From Plantibacter flavus (GTDB lineage Bacteria; Actinomycetota; Actinomycetes; Actinomycetales; Microbacteriaceae), in assembly GCF_900177615.1 (NCBI RefSeq), contig NZ_FXAP01000003.1, positions 480,527-544,526 on the forward strand: DNA of 64,000 nucleotides, given 5' to 3'. Shown in pieces: positions 25,007 through 33,048 of the stretch (position 1 is its first letter; every line of letters starts with the position of its first letter). The notes beneath the pieces were generated by a model. That model saw nothing but the letters and a program-made list of their open reading frames with translations, was not told where the DNA came from and did not search any database. Position numbers and translations under genes: made by a program.

Positions 25007-25549
25007 TCAGCGGTGCAGGATCACCTGGTACAGGTTGTGGTCCTGCCAGGTCCCGGCGATCCGCAGGTACGACGGGGCCATGCCGATGTGCTCGAACCCG
25101 GCTTTGCGGAGCACCCGTTGCGAACCGTGGTTGTGCAGGAGGGTGCTCGCCTCGACCCGATGCAGGCCGAGGTCGTCTCGCGCCACCCGGACGATCGCCT
25201 GCACGGCGGCCGTCGCGAGGCCCTTGCCCGCGTACTCCGCATCCACCCAGTAGCCCAATCCGGCGTTCTGGAACGGGCCGCGGACAATCCCCGACAGGTT
25301 GAACCGGCCGACGATGGTCGTGCCGTCGAACAGGCCGAGGGAGTATCCGCTCCCGGCGGCGCTCGACGCGAGCTTGCTGGTGAGGTCCGCCGATTGCCCG
25401 GCTTCGGTGAAGAACTCGTCGGATCGAGCCGGCTCCCAGGGGGCCAGATGGTCGCGGTTCCGCGAGTACGCCGCGGCGAGCTCCTTCGCATCGCCGAGCT
25501 CCAAGGGCCGCATGTCGACGCCGTCGGCGAGGTTGATCACGGTGAACAC
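25007..25549 (-). CDS. GNAT acetyltransferase (RimL-like)
   Basis: 180-residue RimJ/RimL-type N-acetyltransferase: DMRPLELGDAKELAAAY at the start, NAGLGYWVDAEYAGKGLATAAVQAIV with the acetyl-CoA loop AGKGLA, and HRVEASTLLHNHGSQRVLRKAGFEHIG, the near-universal C-terminal motif of this branch. Probable substrate is a ribosomal protein N-terminus or an unknown amine. The GTG start at 25549 fits a TACCGT hexamer exactly six bases upstream. The gene is separated by 128 bp from the divergent flavin-reductase gene. Confidence 0.91.
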   Translation of the reverse strand: MFTVINLADGVDMRPLELGDAKELAAAYSRNRDHLAPWEPARSDEFFTEAGQSADLTSKLASSAAGSGYSLGLFDGTTIVGRFNLSGIVRGPFQNAGLGYWVDAEYAGKGLATAAVQAIVRVARDDLGLHRVEASTLLHNHGSQRVLRKAGFEHIGMAPSYLRIAGTWQDHNLYQVILHR

Positions 25550-25555
25550 CCGTCA

Positions 25556-25561
25556 ACGGTA
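25556..25561 (-). promoter_or_regulatory. Leaderless -10 of the GNAT gene
   Basis: TACCGT on the minus strand ends six bases before the GTG at 25549. Confidence 0.5.
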
Positions 25562-25677
25562 GTCGCCGCCGGCGCACTCGACCACCCCGATGCGACGTCT
25601 GTTTCCCGCCAGCTCAGGGCGACGCGAATGATGAGGCTGAGAGGTGACCACCCCGCTTCCCCGACGTCTGGACACCC

Positions 25678-26322
25678 GTGCCCCACTCCCATGTCGACAT
25701 CGACCCCGCCATCCTCTACTTCGGGACACCCGTGGTGCTGCTCAGCACGGTGGACGCCGACGGCCGCCCGAACCTCGCGCCGATGTCGTCGGCCTTCTGG
25801 CTCGGACACACGGCCGTCCTGGGCATGGGGATGCGGTCGCAGACGGCGTCGAACCTGCTCGCGTCCGGGGAGGTCGTGATGAATCTGCCGTCGGTCGCCC
25901 AGGTCGACGCCGTCGACCGCCTCGCGTTCACGACCGGCCGCGATCCGGTGCCCGCGGCCAAGCAGCAGGTCGGCTACCGGCACGCCGCCGACAAGTTCGC
26001 CCTCGCCGGCCTCGCCGCGGTGCCCTCGACGACCGTCGCTCCCCCGCGGGTCGCCGAGTGCCCGGTGTCGCTGGAGGGCCGCGTGACCGCTGTCCATCCG
26101 CTCACTGTGGATGACCCCGCCGAGGCCGGTTCCGCCTCGGTCTTCGAGGTGACCGTCACCCGGGTGCACGTCCACCCCGGTATCCAGGACGCAGTCCACC
26201 CGAACCGGGTCGACCCGCTTCGGTGGCGACCCCTGATCATGAGCTTCCAGAAGTTCTTCGGCCTCACCGACCAGGTGCACCCCTCGCGCCTCGCCACGAT
26301 CGACGAGGAGTGGTATCGCTGA
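25678..26322 (+). CDS. Flavin reductase-like FMN-binding protein
   Basis: 214-residue split-barrel flavoprotein of the flavin reductase/DIM6 family. FYFGTPVVLL-like start (ILYFGTPVVLLSTVDADGRPN), LAPMSSAFWLG and NLLASGEVVMNLPS are the flavin-contact segments. It probably binds FMN tightly and either reduces free flavin or acts as an oxidoreductase on a small ligand. Start GTG at 25678. It converges on an Lrp-type regulator gene with a 7-bp gap. No monooxygenase partner is adjacent. Confidence 0.88.
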   Translation: MPHSHVDIDPAILYFGTPVVLLSTVDADGRPNLAPMSSAFWLGHTAVLGMGMRSQTASNLLASGEVVMNLPSVAQVDAVDRLAFTTGRDPVPAAKQQVGYRHAADKFALAGLAAVPSTTVAPPRVAECPVSLEGRVTAVHPLTVDDPAEAGSASVFEVTVTRVHVHPGIQDAVHPNRVDPLRWRPLIMSFQKFFGLTDQVHPSRLATIDEEWYR

Positions 26323-26329
26323 TCGAGAC

Positions 26330-26785
26330 TCAGCGGCTGGCGATGGGGTGGGCCGGGTACTCGCGCAGCACCAGGGCCGTGCTGACAGGGCCGAACCGGC
26401 CGATGGCGTCGATGATCTGCTCGAGGCGTTCCGGCGAAGGAGCGTGCACGTCGAGGACGAAACAGTCCTCCCCGGTGACGCGGTAGATCCGGTGGATCTC
26501 CGGCAGCTCGTCGAACTGGGCCAGTGACGCCTGGATCTGCGCGTGGGTCGTCCGCAGACGGACCACGGCGTGCGTCGTGAGCCCGAGCTTCTGCGGCGAC
26601 ACCCGAGCTCCGTAGCCGGTGATGTACCCGGCGAGCTCCAGCTTGCGGACCCTCGCCGACACCGCCGGCTGGGACAGATGCACCAGCCGGGCGAGGTCGG
26701 TCATCGTGGTGCGCCCGTCGACCTGGAGCACGTCGAGGATCGTCTGATCCGTTCGATCGAAGGAAAGCGAGGCATCGTCCGTCAT
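26330..26785 (-). CDS. Lrp/AsnC-family transcriptional regulator
   Basis: 151-residue feast/famine regulator: DRTDQTILDVLQVDGRTTMTDLARLVHLS with PAVSARVRKLELAGYITGYGA forms the HTH, and YRVTGEDCFVLDVHA the RAM ligand domain. Start ATG at 26785; longer in-phase frames cross the divergent gene and are spurious. The 99-bp gap upstream contains an AT-rich TTGTTTACTAA stretch suited to Lrp binding. The divergent hydrolase gene is its most likely target. Confidence 0.92.
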   Translation of the reverse strand: MTDDASLSFDRTDQTILDVLQVDGRTTMTDLARLVHLSQPAVSARVRKLELAGYITGYGARVSPQKLGLTTHAVVRLRTTHAQIQASLAQFDELPEIHRIYRVTGEDCFVLDVHAPSPERLEQIIDAIGRFGPVSTALVLREYPAHPIASR

Positions 26786-26884
26786 CTGCTTAGTAAACAA
26801 CGGATGATGACGCTCCAGCTGCTGACATCGAGGGTTCTGCTGGCACGCTGAGGGCAGATCGCCCGACCACGACGAAGGAATCCC

Positions 26885-27436
26885 ATGTCGATCATCACCA
26901 TGCCCGGGATCGGTGGATCCGACGACGCTCACTGGCAGTCCCAGTGGGAGCGCGAGACACCCGCGATCCGACGGTTCGCACCGGCCTCCTGGGACGAGCC
27001 GGACCTCGACGATTGGTCCGCCGCGCTCGACCGGGCGGTGGCGGACGAACCGGCGATCCTGGTGGCCCACAGCCTCTCGTGTCTGCTGGCCGTCCGCTGG
27101 GCGGCGGCGAACCCTGCACGAGTCGCCGGGCTGTTCCTCGTCGCCGCCCCCGATCCCGACGGGCCGCGATTCCCGAGGGTCGCCGCCGCGTTCGCCGAGG
27201 ACCTCGATGCCCGACCGCCCGTACCCGCAGTGCTCGTGACCAGTGACGACGACCCGTACTGTTCAGAGGCGCGCGCAGCCGAGTTCGCCGCAATGTGGGG
27301 CGTGCCTCGGATCAGCGTCGGGCGGCAGGGCCATGTGAACTCCGCCAGTGGACTCGGCGCCTGGCCGGAGGGCCGGCGACTGCTGACCGCCTTCAGCGCT
27401 GGCACCGCGAACGCCTCCCCGCCTCGAGGGAGCTGA
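26885..27436 (+). CDS. RBBP9/YdeN-type serine hydrolase
   Basis: 183-residue small alpha/beta hydrolase. MPGIGGSDDAHWQSQWE is the characteristic N-terminal oxyanion loop of the RBBP9/YdeN family; the nucleophile is in LVAHSLSCLLA, the acid in VTSDDDPYC and the His in GRQGHVNSASGLG. Substrate unknown. A good ribosome site (GAAGGAA) precedes the ATG at 26885. Probably controlled by the divergent Lrp-type regulator. Confidence 0.92.
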   Translation: MSIITMPGIGGSDDAHWQSQWERETPAIRRFAPASWDEPDLDDWSAALDRAVADEPAILVAHSLSCLLAVRWAAANPARVAGLFLVAAPDPDGPRFPRVAAAFAEDLDARPPVPAVLVTSDDDPYCSEARAAEFAAMWGVPRISVGRQGHVNSASGLGAWPEGRRLLTAFSAGTANASPPRGS

Positions 27437-27489
27437 GCGCCGGGATCGGCGGCAGGAGCGAGCTGCGCGGTGCCGCTAACCGTTGTCGC

Positions 27490-27927
27490 TTACGCGGACT
27501 TCTTCACCAAGCGAGTCGATGGACCGGCGAGCTGCTGAACGCGCTGGTAGCTCACACCGAGAATGGCCCCGGCCGCTTCCATCGGGTAGCCGTCTTCGCG
27601 GAGCTTGCGCGCTGCCTCGCGCCGCAGTGCGTCGGCGTGCTCGATCGCGGCCTTGCCGGCCGCATTGGCGTCGTTGCTCTCGGCCACGAGCCGGACGATC
27701 GCACTGGGCGCCTCGACCGTCACCGTCACCTCGAGTTCGGAGGGCTCGATATCCAGCCAAACGGACGCAAGGTCCGATGCAGCCTTCTTCACTCCTCGGA
27801 AGGTGAGTGCGGAACCGGTGGCGATGATCGTCGCTCCACTTGGCGCGGCGGACGTGAGTTCCGGGATCGTGATCGTCCACGTGCCGTCCTCGTCGCGGGT
27901 GGCGTGTGCTGTGACCTGCGTCGTCAT
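27490..27927 (-). CDS. HicB-like antitoxin with C-terminal DNA-binding helix-turn-helix
   Basis: 145-residue protein. The first ~75 residues form a HicB-type partial RNase-H fold (DEDGTWTITIPEL, then LTFRGVKKAASDLASVWLDIEP), and the C-terminus carries a HTH: EAAGAILGVSYQRVQQLAG. It should neutralise the HicA toxin and repress the operon. Directly upstream, 11 bp away, is an N-terminally damaged HicA frame, so the antitoxin is now largely an orphan. The ATG at 27927 is preceded by GAGAGGAA. Convergent with the hydrolase gene. Confidence 0.72.
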   Translation of the reverse strand: MTTQVTAHATRDEDGTWTITIPELTSAAPSGATIIATGSALTFRGVKKAASDLASVWLDIEPSELEVTVTVEAPSAIVRLVAESNDANAAGKAAIEHADALRREAARKLREDGYPMEAAGAILGVSYQRVQQLAGPSTRLVKKSA

Positions 27928-27938
27928 GGCGGTTCCTC

Positions 27939-28091
27939 TCAGTTCCAGCTGCTTGGGGTGTCGGTGAAGGCAACCTGGACCTGACGGACGATCCCTGCCT
28001 TCACCGTGTCGCCGTGGACCGGGATCGAAATCTTCATCATGCCGTCCTCTGATGACCAGATACGGTGGCTGCCCCGCGTGCGAATGTGCAC
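27939..28091 (-). pseudogene. HicA-like toxin, 5'-eroded or frameshifted
   Basis: A 53-codon open stretch (28097 to 27939) encodes the core of a HicA mRNA-interferase: GWVHIRTRGSHRIW (the catalytic His in GSH), then ISIPVHGDTVKAGIVRQVQ, matching the usual TVPVHG..lkpGTLrsIl pattern. Intact HicA proteins are about 60-80 residues and begin 15-20 residues before GW; here an in-frame TGA at 28098-28100 removes that part. The missing N-terminus MRPDFRREGG is present in another frame just upstream, which points to a frameshift. A GTG at 28091 could still start a 50-residue form, or ATG at 28040 a 33-residue one. Confidence 0.6.
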
Positions 28092-28167
28092 CCACCCTCA
28101 CGGCGGAAGTCCGGTCGCATTCGGTGAACCCTGCGATGAACGTCGTCCGCGCTCTGCGCCGGTCGGG

Positions 28168-28173
28168 CAGACT
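28168..28173 (+). promoter_or_regulatory. Leaderless -10 of the beta-lactamase-family gene
   Basis: CAGACT ends six bases before the GTG at 28180. Confidence 0.4.
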
Positions 28174-28179
28174 TGAGCC

Positions 28180-29067
28180 GTGACCCGAGCCGACACGACC
28201 CGAGCAGCCCTTCTCCGCGACCGCATCGTCCAGCAGGTCGCCGAGCAGGGCTTCGGCGCGCACGGCCTGCACGTGCTCGCCGGTGACGACGAAGCCGAGC
28301 ATCGCTGGACCGAGGAGGTCCGCGAGGACATCCACTCCGCAGCGAAGGGCGTCTGCGTGCTCGCCGCCGGCCTCGCCATCGACGACGGCCTCATCACGAT
28401 GGACACCACGCTGGGCGCGGTCTTCCCGGAAGCCGACTTCGGCGAGGGCACCGCCGACGTCACCCTCCGGCACCTGTTGAACATGACGAGCGGCGTCGAC
28501 CTCCCCTGGTCGCCGACCCTGCTTTCCGACTGGCCGGACCTGACCCTCGAGTTCCTGAGCAGGCCGTCCCCTGGTCGCGTCTTCCAGTACTCGAACGCCA
28601 GCACCTACACGGCGATGCGCGCGCTCGAGACCCGGGTCGGCGACGTCGGCGACTACCTCGAGCAGCGACTCCTCGCACCACTCGGCATTCACGACGCGCC
28701 CTGGGAGCGGTGTCCCCGCGGATTCATCGCATCCGGCGGCGGGCTGCAGCTTCGCACCACGGAACTCGCGCGAATCGGCCGGCTCATCCGCGACCGCGGC
28801 CGGTGGGCGGGCGAACAGCTCCTGTCGCCGGAGTGGATCGACGCCATGCACACCGACTGGGTGGCCTCCGGAACCGGCATCGGCTACGAGCGGTATGCGC
28901 TCGCCGGGTGGGACGGTCCAGGCGAGGCCTGGCGACTCCACGGCGCCTACGGGCAGCTCGTCATCTTCGCCGGCGACGCCGTGGTGACCATCACGGCCGA
29001 GGACCACGAGGGGGCCGACCGCATCGCGGCCTCCGTGTCCTCGCTCCTCACCGACACCGCGGACTGA
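28180..29067 (+). CDS. Class C beta-lactamase/esterase-family serine hydrolase
   Basis: 295-residue member of the beta-lactamase/penicillin-binding fold used by class C enzymes, DD-peptidases and esterases. The catalytic SxxK is SAAK in IHSAAKGVCVLA, the second motif YSN is in FQYSNASTYTAM, and the third (normally KTG/HxG) is HGAYGQ. No signal peptide, so cytoplasmic, which argues for an esterase or amidase rather than antibiotic resistance. The GTG start gives the normal family N-terminus. Confidence 0.88.
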   Translation: MTRADTTRAALLRDRIVQQVAEQGFGAHGLHVLAGDDEAEHRWTEEVREDIHSAAKGVCVLAAGLAIDDGLITMDTTLGAVFPEADFGEGTADVTLRHLLNMTSGVDLPWSPTLLSDWPDLTLEFLSRPSPGRVFQYSNASTYTAMRALETRVGDVGDYLEQRLLAPLGIHDAPWERCPRGFIASGGGLQLRTTELARIGRLIRDRGRWAGEQLLSPEWIDAMHTDWVASGTGIGYERYALAGWDGPGEAWRLHGAYGQLVIFAGDAVVTITAEDHEGADRIAASVSSLLTDTAD

Positions 29068-29086
29068 GCCCGCCTGCGGGCGCGGG

Positions 29087-29431
29087 TCAGCTTCCGGCGC
29101 CGAGCACTCCCGCCGCCGCTTCGGCGGTCGAGACGAACGTGGCGCCGACGCTCCGGTGCCCGGACCGGATCTCCTGCTGCGGAGCGTCGGAGAGCACGAC
29201 CACGTCGATGTCGAGGATACGACAGACACGCGCCTTGTACGCGATGTCGACGCGGTCCCCCGCTCGCGGGCACAAGACGACCGCGCTCGGTGGGAAGCGC
29301 TCGTCCGTGAGCATCTCACCCCAGGACGACGCCGCGATCGTCACCTGGAGATCAGGCGCGTGGGAGCCGAGCCATGACACGGCAGACGCGCGGGCGCGGT
29401 CGTCACTGTCCAGTACGCCGACTGTTCGCAT
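29087..29431 (-). CDS. Stand-alone pseudo-receiver protein
   Basis: 114-residue domain with a response-regulator-like layout: VGVLDSDDRARASAV at the acidic-pocket position, then alternating strands (VTIAAS, SAVVLCPRAG, VVVLSDAP) and a final ATFVSTAEAA. The strand that should end in the phospho-Asp reads VVLCPRAG, without Asp, and no output domain follows. It is therefore an atypical receiver that cannot be phosphorylated in the usual way. The ATG at 29431 is the best start; an in-frame extension to 29623 lacks similarity. No kinase is adjacent. The receiver assignment is moderate. Confidence 0.6.
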   Translation of the reverse strand: MRTVGVLDSDDRARASAVSWLGSHAPDLQVTIAASSWGEMLTDERFPPSAVVLCPRAGDRVDIAYKARVCRILDIDVVVLSDAPQQEIRSGHRSVGATFVSTAEAAAGVLGAGS

Positions 29432-29716
29432 CGATACCTCGTCACCCGCCGTCGCACCCGGAGTCACACCCCGGTGGTGTCGGCGCCATCCGTAAGATAC
29501 CAGCGCTGGGACCGCCCGCGGAGCACGGGATCCGAACCCCACCGCACCACCCACCCACCCCTCATGCGGACCGTCCACCACGGGCGGCTCGCGGCGCTTG
29601 CGCCCCACAGGCCTGGCGAGCACGATGGACGGGTACCGCGGTGTCGTGGTGATCGTCGAAGCCCAGGCCGACTTGTCTGCCGACCGATCCCCCGCTCCGC
29701 CTCGGAGGCATCGTCC

Positions 29717-30991
29717 ATGACGACTGCTCGCTCATTCCCGCCCTCCATCCTCGGCCCCTTCCGCTCAGCCGCCAACCGGTATCGCGGCGTCCTCGGCCGC
29801 CCGGGGGCGCCCCAGTTCTTCCTCGCTGCGGCCCTCGCCCGGCTCGGCGTCGCCATGTCGGGACTCGGGCTGCTGTTCTCGATCCAGCACGCGACGGGGT
29901 CGTTCGCGGTCGCAGGTGCGGCGACGGGGGCGTTCGCCCTCGCCGAGGCTGTGGTCGGTCCGCAGATCGCACGACTCACTGACCGGTGGGGACAGACAGC
30001 GACCGTTCCGGTGGCCGTGCTCGTGCACGTCAGTGCAGTCGTCGTCGCGATCACCGCTGCAGGACATGCGCCGATCGGCATCACCCTGGCGATCGTCATC
30101 GTCGCGGGTGCCGCGATCCCGCAGCCCGGCGCCCTGTCGGCGGCGCGCTGGTCACGGCTCCTCCCGGAGCCCGAGGCGCTCCGGACCGCCTTCGCCCTCG
30201 AGGCGAACGTGAACGACGTCGTGTTCCTGTCGGGACCGATCCTGGTGACGCTCATGAGTTCCTTGCTCGCGCCGTGGGCGGGATCCGCAGCTGCGGGGAT
30301 CCTCGTGGTCACCGGCTGCGTCGCACTCTCCTTGCAACGCTCCACCGCACCGATTCCGCGACGTCGACCGGAGCGCAGGGCGGACACCCACCGATCCACC
30401 CTCCTCGCCCCGCCGTTCCTCGCGGCGCTCGGGGTGAACCTCGGGCTGGGGTGCTTCTTCGGTGCGGTACCACTCCTCGTCACGGCGGCGGCGACGGCGG
30501 AGGGACGACAACCGTTCATCGGACTCGTCCTCGCGCTCTCCAGTGCCGCGAGCATCGTCGCCGGCGCGCTGTACGGGGCGATGCGATCGACTCCGCAGCC
30601 TCAGACCGTGCAGCTGATCGCATCCGTCGTCCTCACGCTCGCCGTCCTCGTCGGCGCCGGCTGGCCGACCCTGCTCGGGCTGGCGATCATGCTCCTCGCC
30701 GGCGGGACCGCGATCGCGCCACTACTCGCGTCCTCCTCGCAGATCGTGCAGGCGACGGTCGCCCCACGGGAACTGACGCAGGGGTTCACCTGGATCAACT
30801 CGGCTTCCGCCGCGGGTATCGCGGCGAGCGCCGCGCTCACCGGTTGGCTCGTCGCGCAGGGAGGCGTCGAGGCCGCGATGCCGCCGCTCATGATCCTCGT
30901 CCTGATCGCGGTCGCGTCCGCAGGGTCGGCGCAAGCGCGAGCGAAGGCGGGCCGACGTCGCGAAGATGTCTCGCGGGGGCCTCACCGGTGA
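29717..30991 (+). CDS. MFS transporter
   Basis: 424-residue major facilitator with about 12 segments. Loop 2-3 motif PQIARLTDRWGQTATV, and WSRLLPEPEALRTAFALEANVNDVVFLSGP in the middle, are typical of an actinobacterial efflux-like MFS group. GGAGG lies nine bases before the ATG at 29717. Substrate unknown. No regulator is adjacent, although the pseudo-receiver gene is divergent 285 bp upstream. Confidence 0.88.
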   Translation: MTTARSFPPSILGPFRSAANRYRGVLGRPGAPQFFLAAALARLGVAMSGLGLLFSIQHATGSFAVAGAATGAFALAEAVVGPQIARLTDRWGQTATVPVAVLVHVSAVVVAITAAGHAPIGITLAIVIVAGAAIPQPGALSAARWSRLLPEPEALRTAFALEANVNDVVFLSGPILVTLMSSLLAPWAGSAAAGILVVTGCVALSLQRSTAPIPRRRPERRADTHRSTLLAPPFLAALGVNLGLGCFFGAVPLLVTAAATAEGRQPFIGLVLALSSAASIVAGALYGAMRSTPQPQTVQLIASVVLTLAVLVGAGWPTLLGLAIMLLAGGTAIAPLLASSSQIVQATVAPRELTQGFTWINSASAAGIAASAALTGWLVAQGGVEAAMPPLMILVLIAVASAGSAQARAKAGRRREDVSRGPHR

Positions 30992-31157
30992 GGCCCGAGG
31001 ACTGTCAGCTGGGGATGCGACGTCGACCAGACCTCACGGTAGACCAAGCCACCGACACCGGGGTTCCTGTCCAGCGGCAGGGAATCGTCGACCGAGGGAC
31101 GGCAGATCGGTACCGTGGGTCACAACCGAGCGGGTTCACTCAGCGGAGGTACGTGCG

Positions 31158-31682
31158 ATGTCTCAGAAGAAGCAAGCCGACAAGAAGCAGACGGACAAGA
31201 AGCGGGCCAGCACGAAACAGGCCGGCACCAAGCAGGCCGAGAAGCAGGCGAAGAAGCTGGCAGCTGAACAGCGGGCAGTGGAGCAGAAGCTCCGGCGCGG
31301 AGCTGAGAAGGCGGTCGCACGTGCCGAAGCCGCAGTGGAGGCCGCCCGAGACGCCGTCCGCACCTCCAGCAAGCAGCTGCGGAAGCAGGTCTCGGCGCTG
31401 GCGAAACGGACCGAGAAGCTCGCCGTCAAGCACGAGCAGTCCGTTCGCGAAATGACGCAGCAGCAGGCCCGCGCAGATGCGGCGCTCGCGACGCATGCAG
31501 CGGCCACCGGACCGGACGCACGACCCGCACCGCAGCTCACTCCGCCGCTGCCGAAGCCCGCTGGCGCGGTGCCGACGCTGATCGAACTGCGCGAACTCGC
31601 GAAGGAGCAGCGGATCGTCGGCTACTCCCGCATGAACAAGGCCACCCTCCTCGAGCGGGTCGACCTGGCCAACCGGGCGTGA
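31158..31682 (+). CDS. Lys/Ala-rich coiled-coil protein with Rho_N-like C-terminal domain
   Basis: 174-residue very basic protein. Residues 1-40 are a Lys/Gln/Thr-rich tail (KKQADKKQTDKKRASTKQ), residues about 40-110 a long Ala/Glu/Lys/Arg coiled coil, residues 115-135 a Pro linker, and the last ~35 residues a Rho_N/SAP-like helical domain (PTLIELRELAKEQRIVGYSR then KATLLERVDL), a fold that binds nucleic acid. No catalytic motif. Its stop codon overlaps the GTG of a ParA ATPase gene by 4 bp, so the two are made together. It could be the DNA-bound or cargo partner of that ATPase, or a histone-like protein. Confidence 0.8.
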   Translation: MSQKKQADKKQTDKKRASTKQAGTKQAEKQAKKLAAEQRAVEQKLRRGAEKAVARAEAAVEAARDAVRTSSKQLRKQVSALAKRTEKLAVKHEQSVREMTQQQARADAALATHAAATGPDARPAPQLTPPLPKPAGAVPTLIELRELAKEQRIVGYSRMNKATLLERVDLANRA

Positions 31683-32452
31683 AGGTCCTCGCGGTCTACA
31701 GCACCAAAGGTGGTGTCGGGAAGACGACAGCTGCGGTGAACCTGGCCTGGGAGGCTGCGAAAGACGCGCGGGTCCTGCTCTGGGACCTCGATCCGCAGGG
31801 CGCGGCCACGTTCCTCCTGAACGTGAAGCCCAAGGTGAAGGGCGGTGTCGGAGCCCTCGTCGGCGGGCAGCACAAGGTCTCCGGCGCCATCCGCTCGACC
31901 GCGTACGAACGCCTCGACGTCCTCCCGGCGGACGCGAGCTACCGCGACCTCGACCTCGTGTTCGACCAGGCGAAGAAGTCGGAGCGACGGGTGGCGAAGA
32001 TCATCGAGCAGGTCGAGGACGACTACGACCTCGTGATCCTGGACTGCCCGCCCGGAGCGTCACTCGTCGCGGAGAACGCCGTCACCGCCGCCGACGCCAT
32101 CGTGGTCCCGCTCGTGCCCTCCCCGCTGTCGATGCGTTCGCTCGACCAGGTGACCGAGTTCGTCTCGGAATCCTCGTCGCGGGCACCCGTCGTCGCGTTC
32201 CTGTCGATGGTCGATCGGCGCAAGACCCAGCACCGAGTGGCCGTCGACGAACTCCCCAGGGAGCGGAAGTCGGTGATCGACGTCGTCATCCCGTCCACCG
32301 TGCATCTCGAGCGCATGGGGTCCGAGCGCGCACCGGTCGGCAGCTACGCGCCCGCTACCGAGGCCGCCCGAGCCTATGCAGCCCTCTGGCAGCGAGTACG
32401 GGCTGTCGTGAAGCTCCGCACGGAGGCGCCGACCCCGAAGCGCAAGCGCTGA
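31679..32452 (+). CDS. Orphan ParA/MinD-family ATPase
   Basis: 257-residue deviant-Walker ATPase. KGGVGKTT (with the signature Lys) at the N-terminus, switch I-like DLDPQGAATF, and Walker B VILDCPPGASL are intact; C-terminal SYAPATEAARAYAALWQRV resembles the DNA-binding face of small ParA proteins, ending in the basic tail PKRKR. No ParB and no parS-like sites are nearby; the only partner is the coupled basic coiled-coil protein. The N-terminus is short, as in plasmid type Ib or cargo-positioning ParAs, so it need not act in plasmid partition. Confidence 0.92.
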   Translation: MKVLAVYSTKGGVGKTTAAVNLAWEAAKDARVLLWDLDPQGAATFLLNVKPKVKGGVGALVGGQHKVSGAIRSTAYERLDVLPADASYRDLDLVFDQAKKSERRVAKIIEQVEDDYDLVILDCPPGASLVAENAVTAADAIVVPLVPSPLSMRSLDQVTEFVSESSSRAPVVAFLSMVDRRKTQHRVAVDELPRERKSVIDVVIPSTVHLERMGSERAPVGSYAPATEAARAYAALWQRVRAVVKLRTEAPTPKRKR

Positions 32453-32556
32453 CCCGGACGACGTCGGCCGCCCGCTCCCGCGGGTCACACCCCGGCGGCG
32501 GCTCAGCGGTCGAGACCGCCATCCTCACCGCAGGTGCGCTCGCCACGGCCTGAGCG

Positions 32557-33012
32557 CTACGCGTGTGTGGAGGCGTCGGCGATGACGCGATCGATCCAGT
32601 CGCGTCGCTGCAGCGCAGGGATCTCGTCTCGGGCGAACCAACCGAGTTCGAGGAGTTCCTCGGGATCTGCGGTCGCCTCACTGAGGAGCTCGCAGTCGTA
32701 GGCGGTGGTGACGTACCCGACGTGGTCACCGTTCGGGTAGCGCACCATCATCGGTTCACCGCCGTACACCCCGACGATGCCGCGGATGCGGACCCGGGCG
32801 CCGGTCTCCTCGAGCACCTCGCGCAAGAGGGCGTCGGCGGGTTCCTCACCCGGCTCGACGCCGCCGCCGATCAGGCTCCAGAGGCCGGAGTGGTGATGGC
32901 GACCGAGGAGGAACCGGTCCCCGTCCCGGATCACCGCGGTGACCCCTGGGAGCATGAGGAACGCGGTCCCGATGTGGGCGCGGATCGAGGCGACGTAGTC
33001 GGACATCGGCAT
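32557..33012 (-). CDS. NUDIX hydrolase
   Basis: 151-residue NUDIX protein. The Nudix box GGGVEPGEEPADALLREVLEETGA is intact (positions about 49-72; key residues G, E, REVLEE). The rest fits the MutT/ADP-ribose-type fold, with VYGGEPMMVRYPNG before a long strand. Nucleotide or nucleoside-diphosphate derivative is the likely substrate. ATG at 33012, with a leaderless -10 six bases upstream; an ATG two codons later is an alternative. Confidence 0.93.
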   Translation of the reverse strand: MPMSDYVASIRAHIGTAFLMLPGVTAVIRDGDRFLLGRHHHSGLWSLIGGGVEPGEEPADALLREVLEETGARVRIRGIVGVYGGEPMMVRYPNGDHVGYVTTAYDCELLSEATADPEELLELGWFARDEIPALQRRDWIDRVIADASTHA

Positions 33013-33018
33013 GCGGGG

Positions 33019-33024
33019 AGTCTA
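33019..33024 (-). promoter_or_regulatory. Leaderless -10 of the NUDIX gene
   Basis: TAGACT on the minus strand ends six bases before the ATG at 33012. Confidence 0.55.
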
Positions 33025-33048
33025 TGGAACCGGCCTGACCGGAACGTG

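Noticed and set aside
28180..29067. Secreted beta-lactamase conferring antibiotic resistance
   Set aside because: There is no signal peptide or lipobox, and the third motif is HGAYGQ rather than KTG. An intracellular esterase or amidase is more likely.
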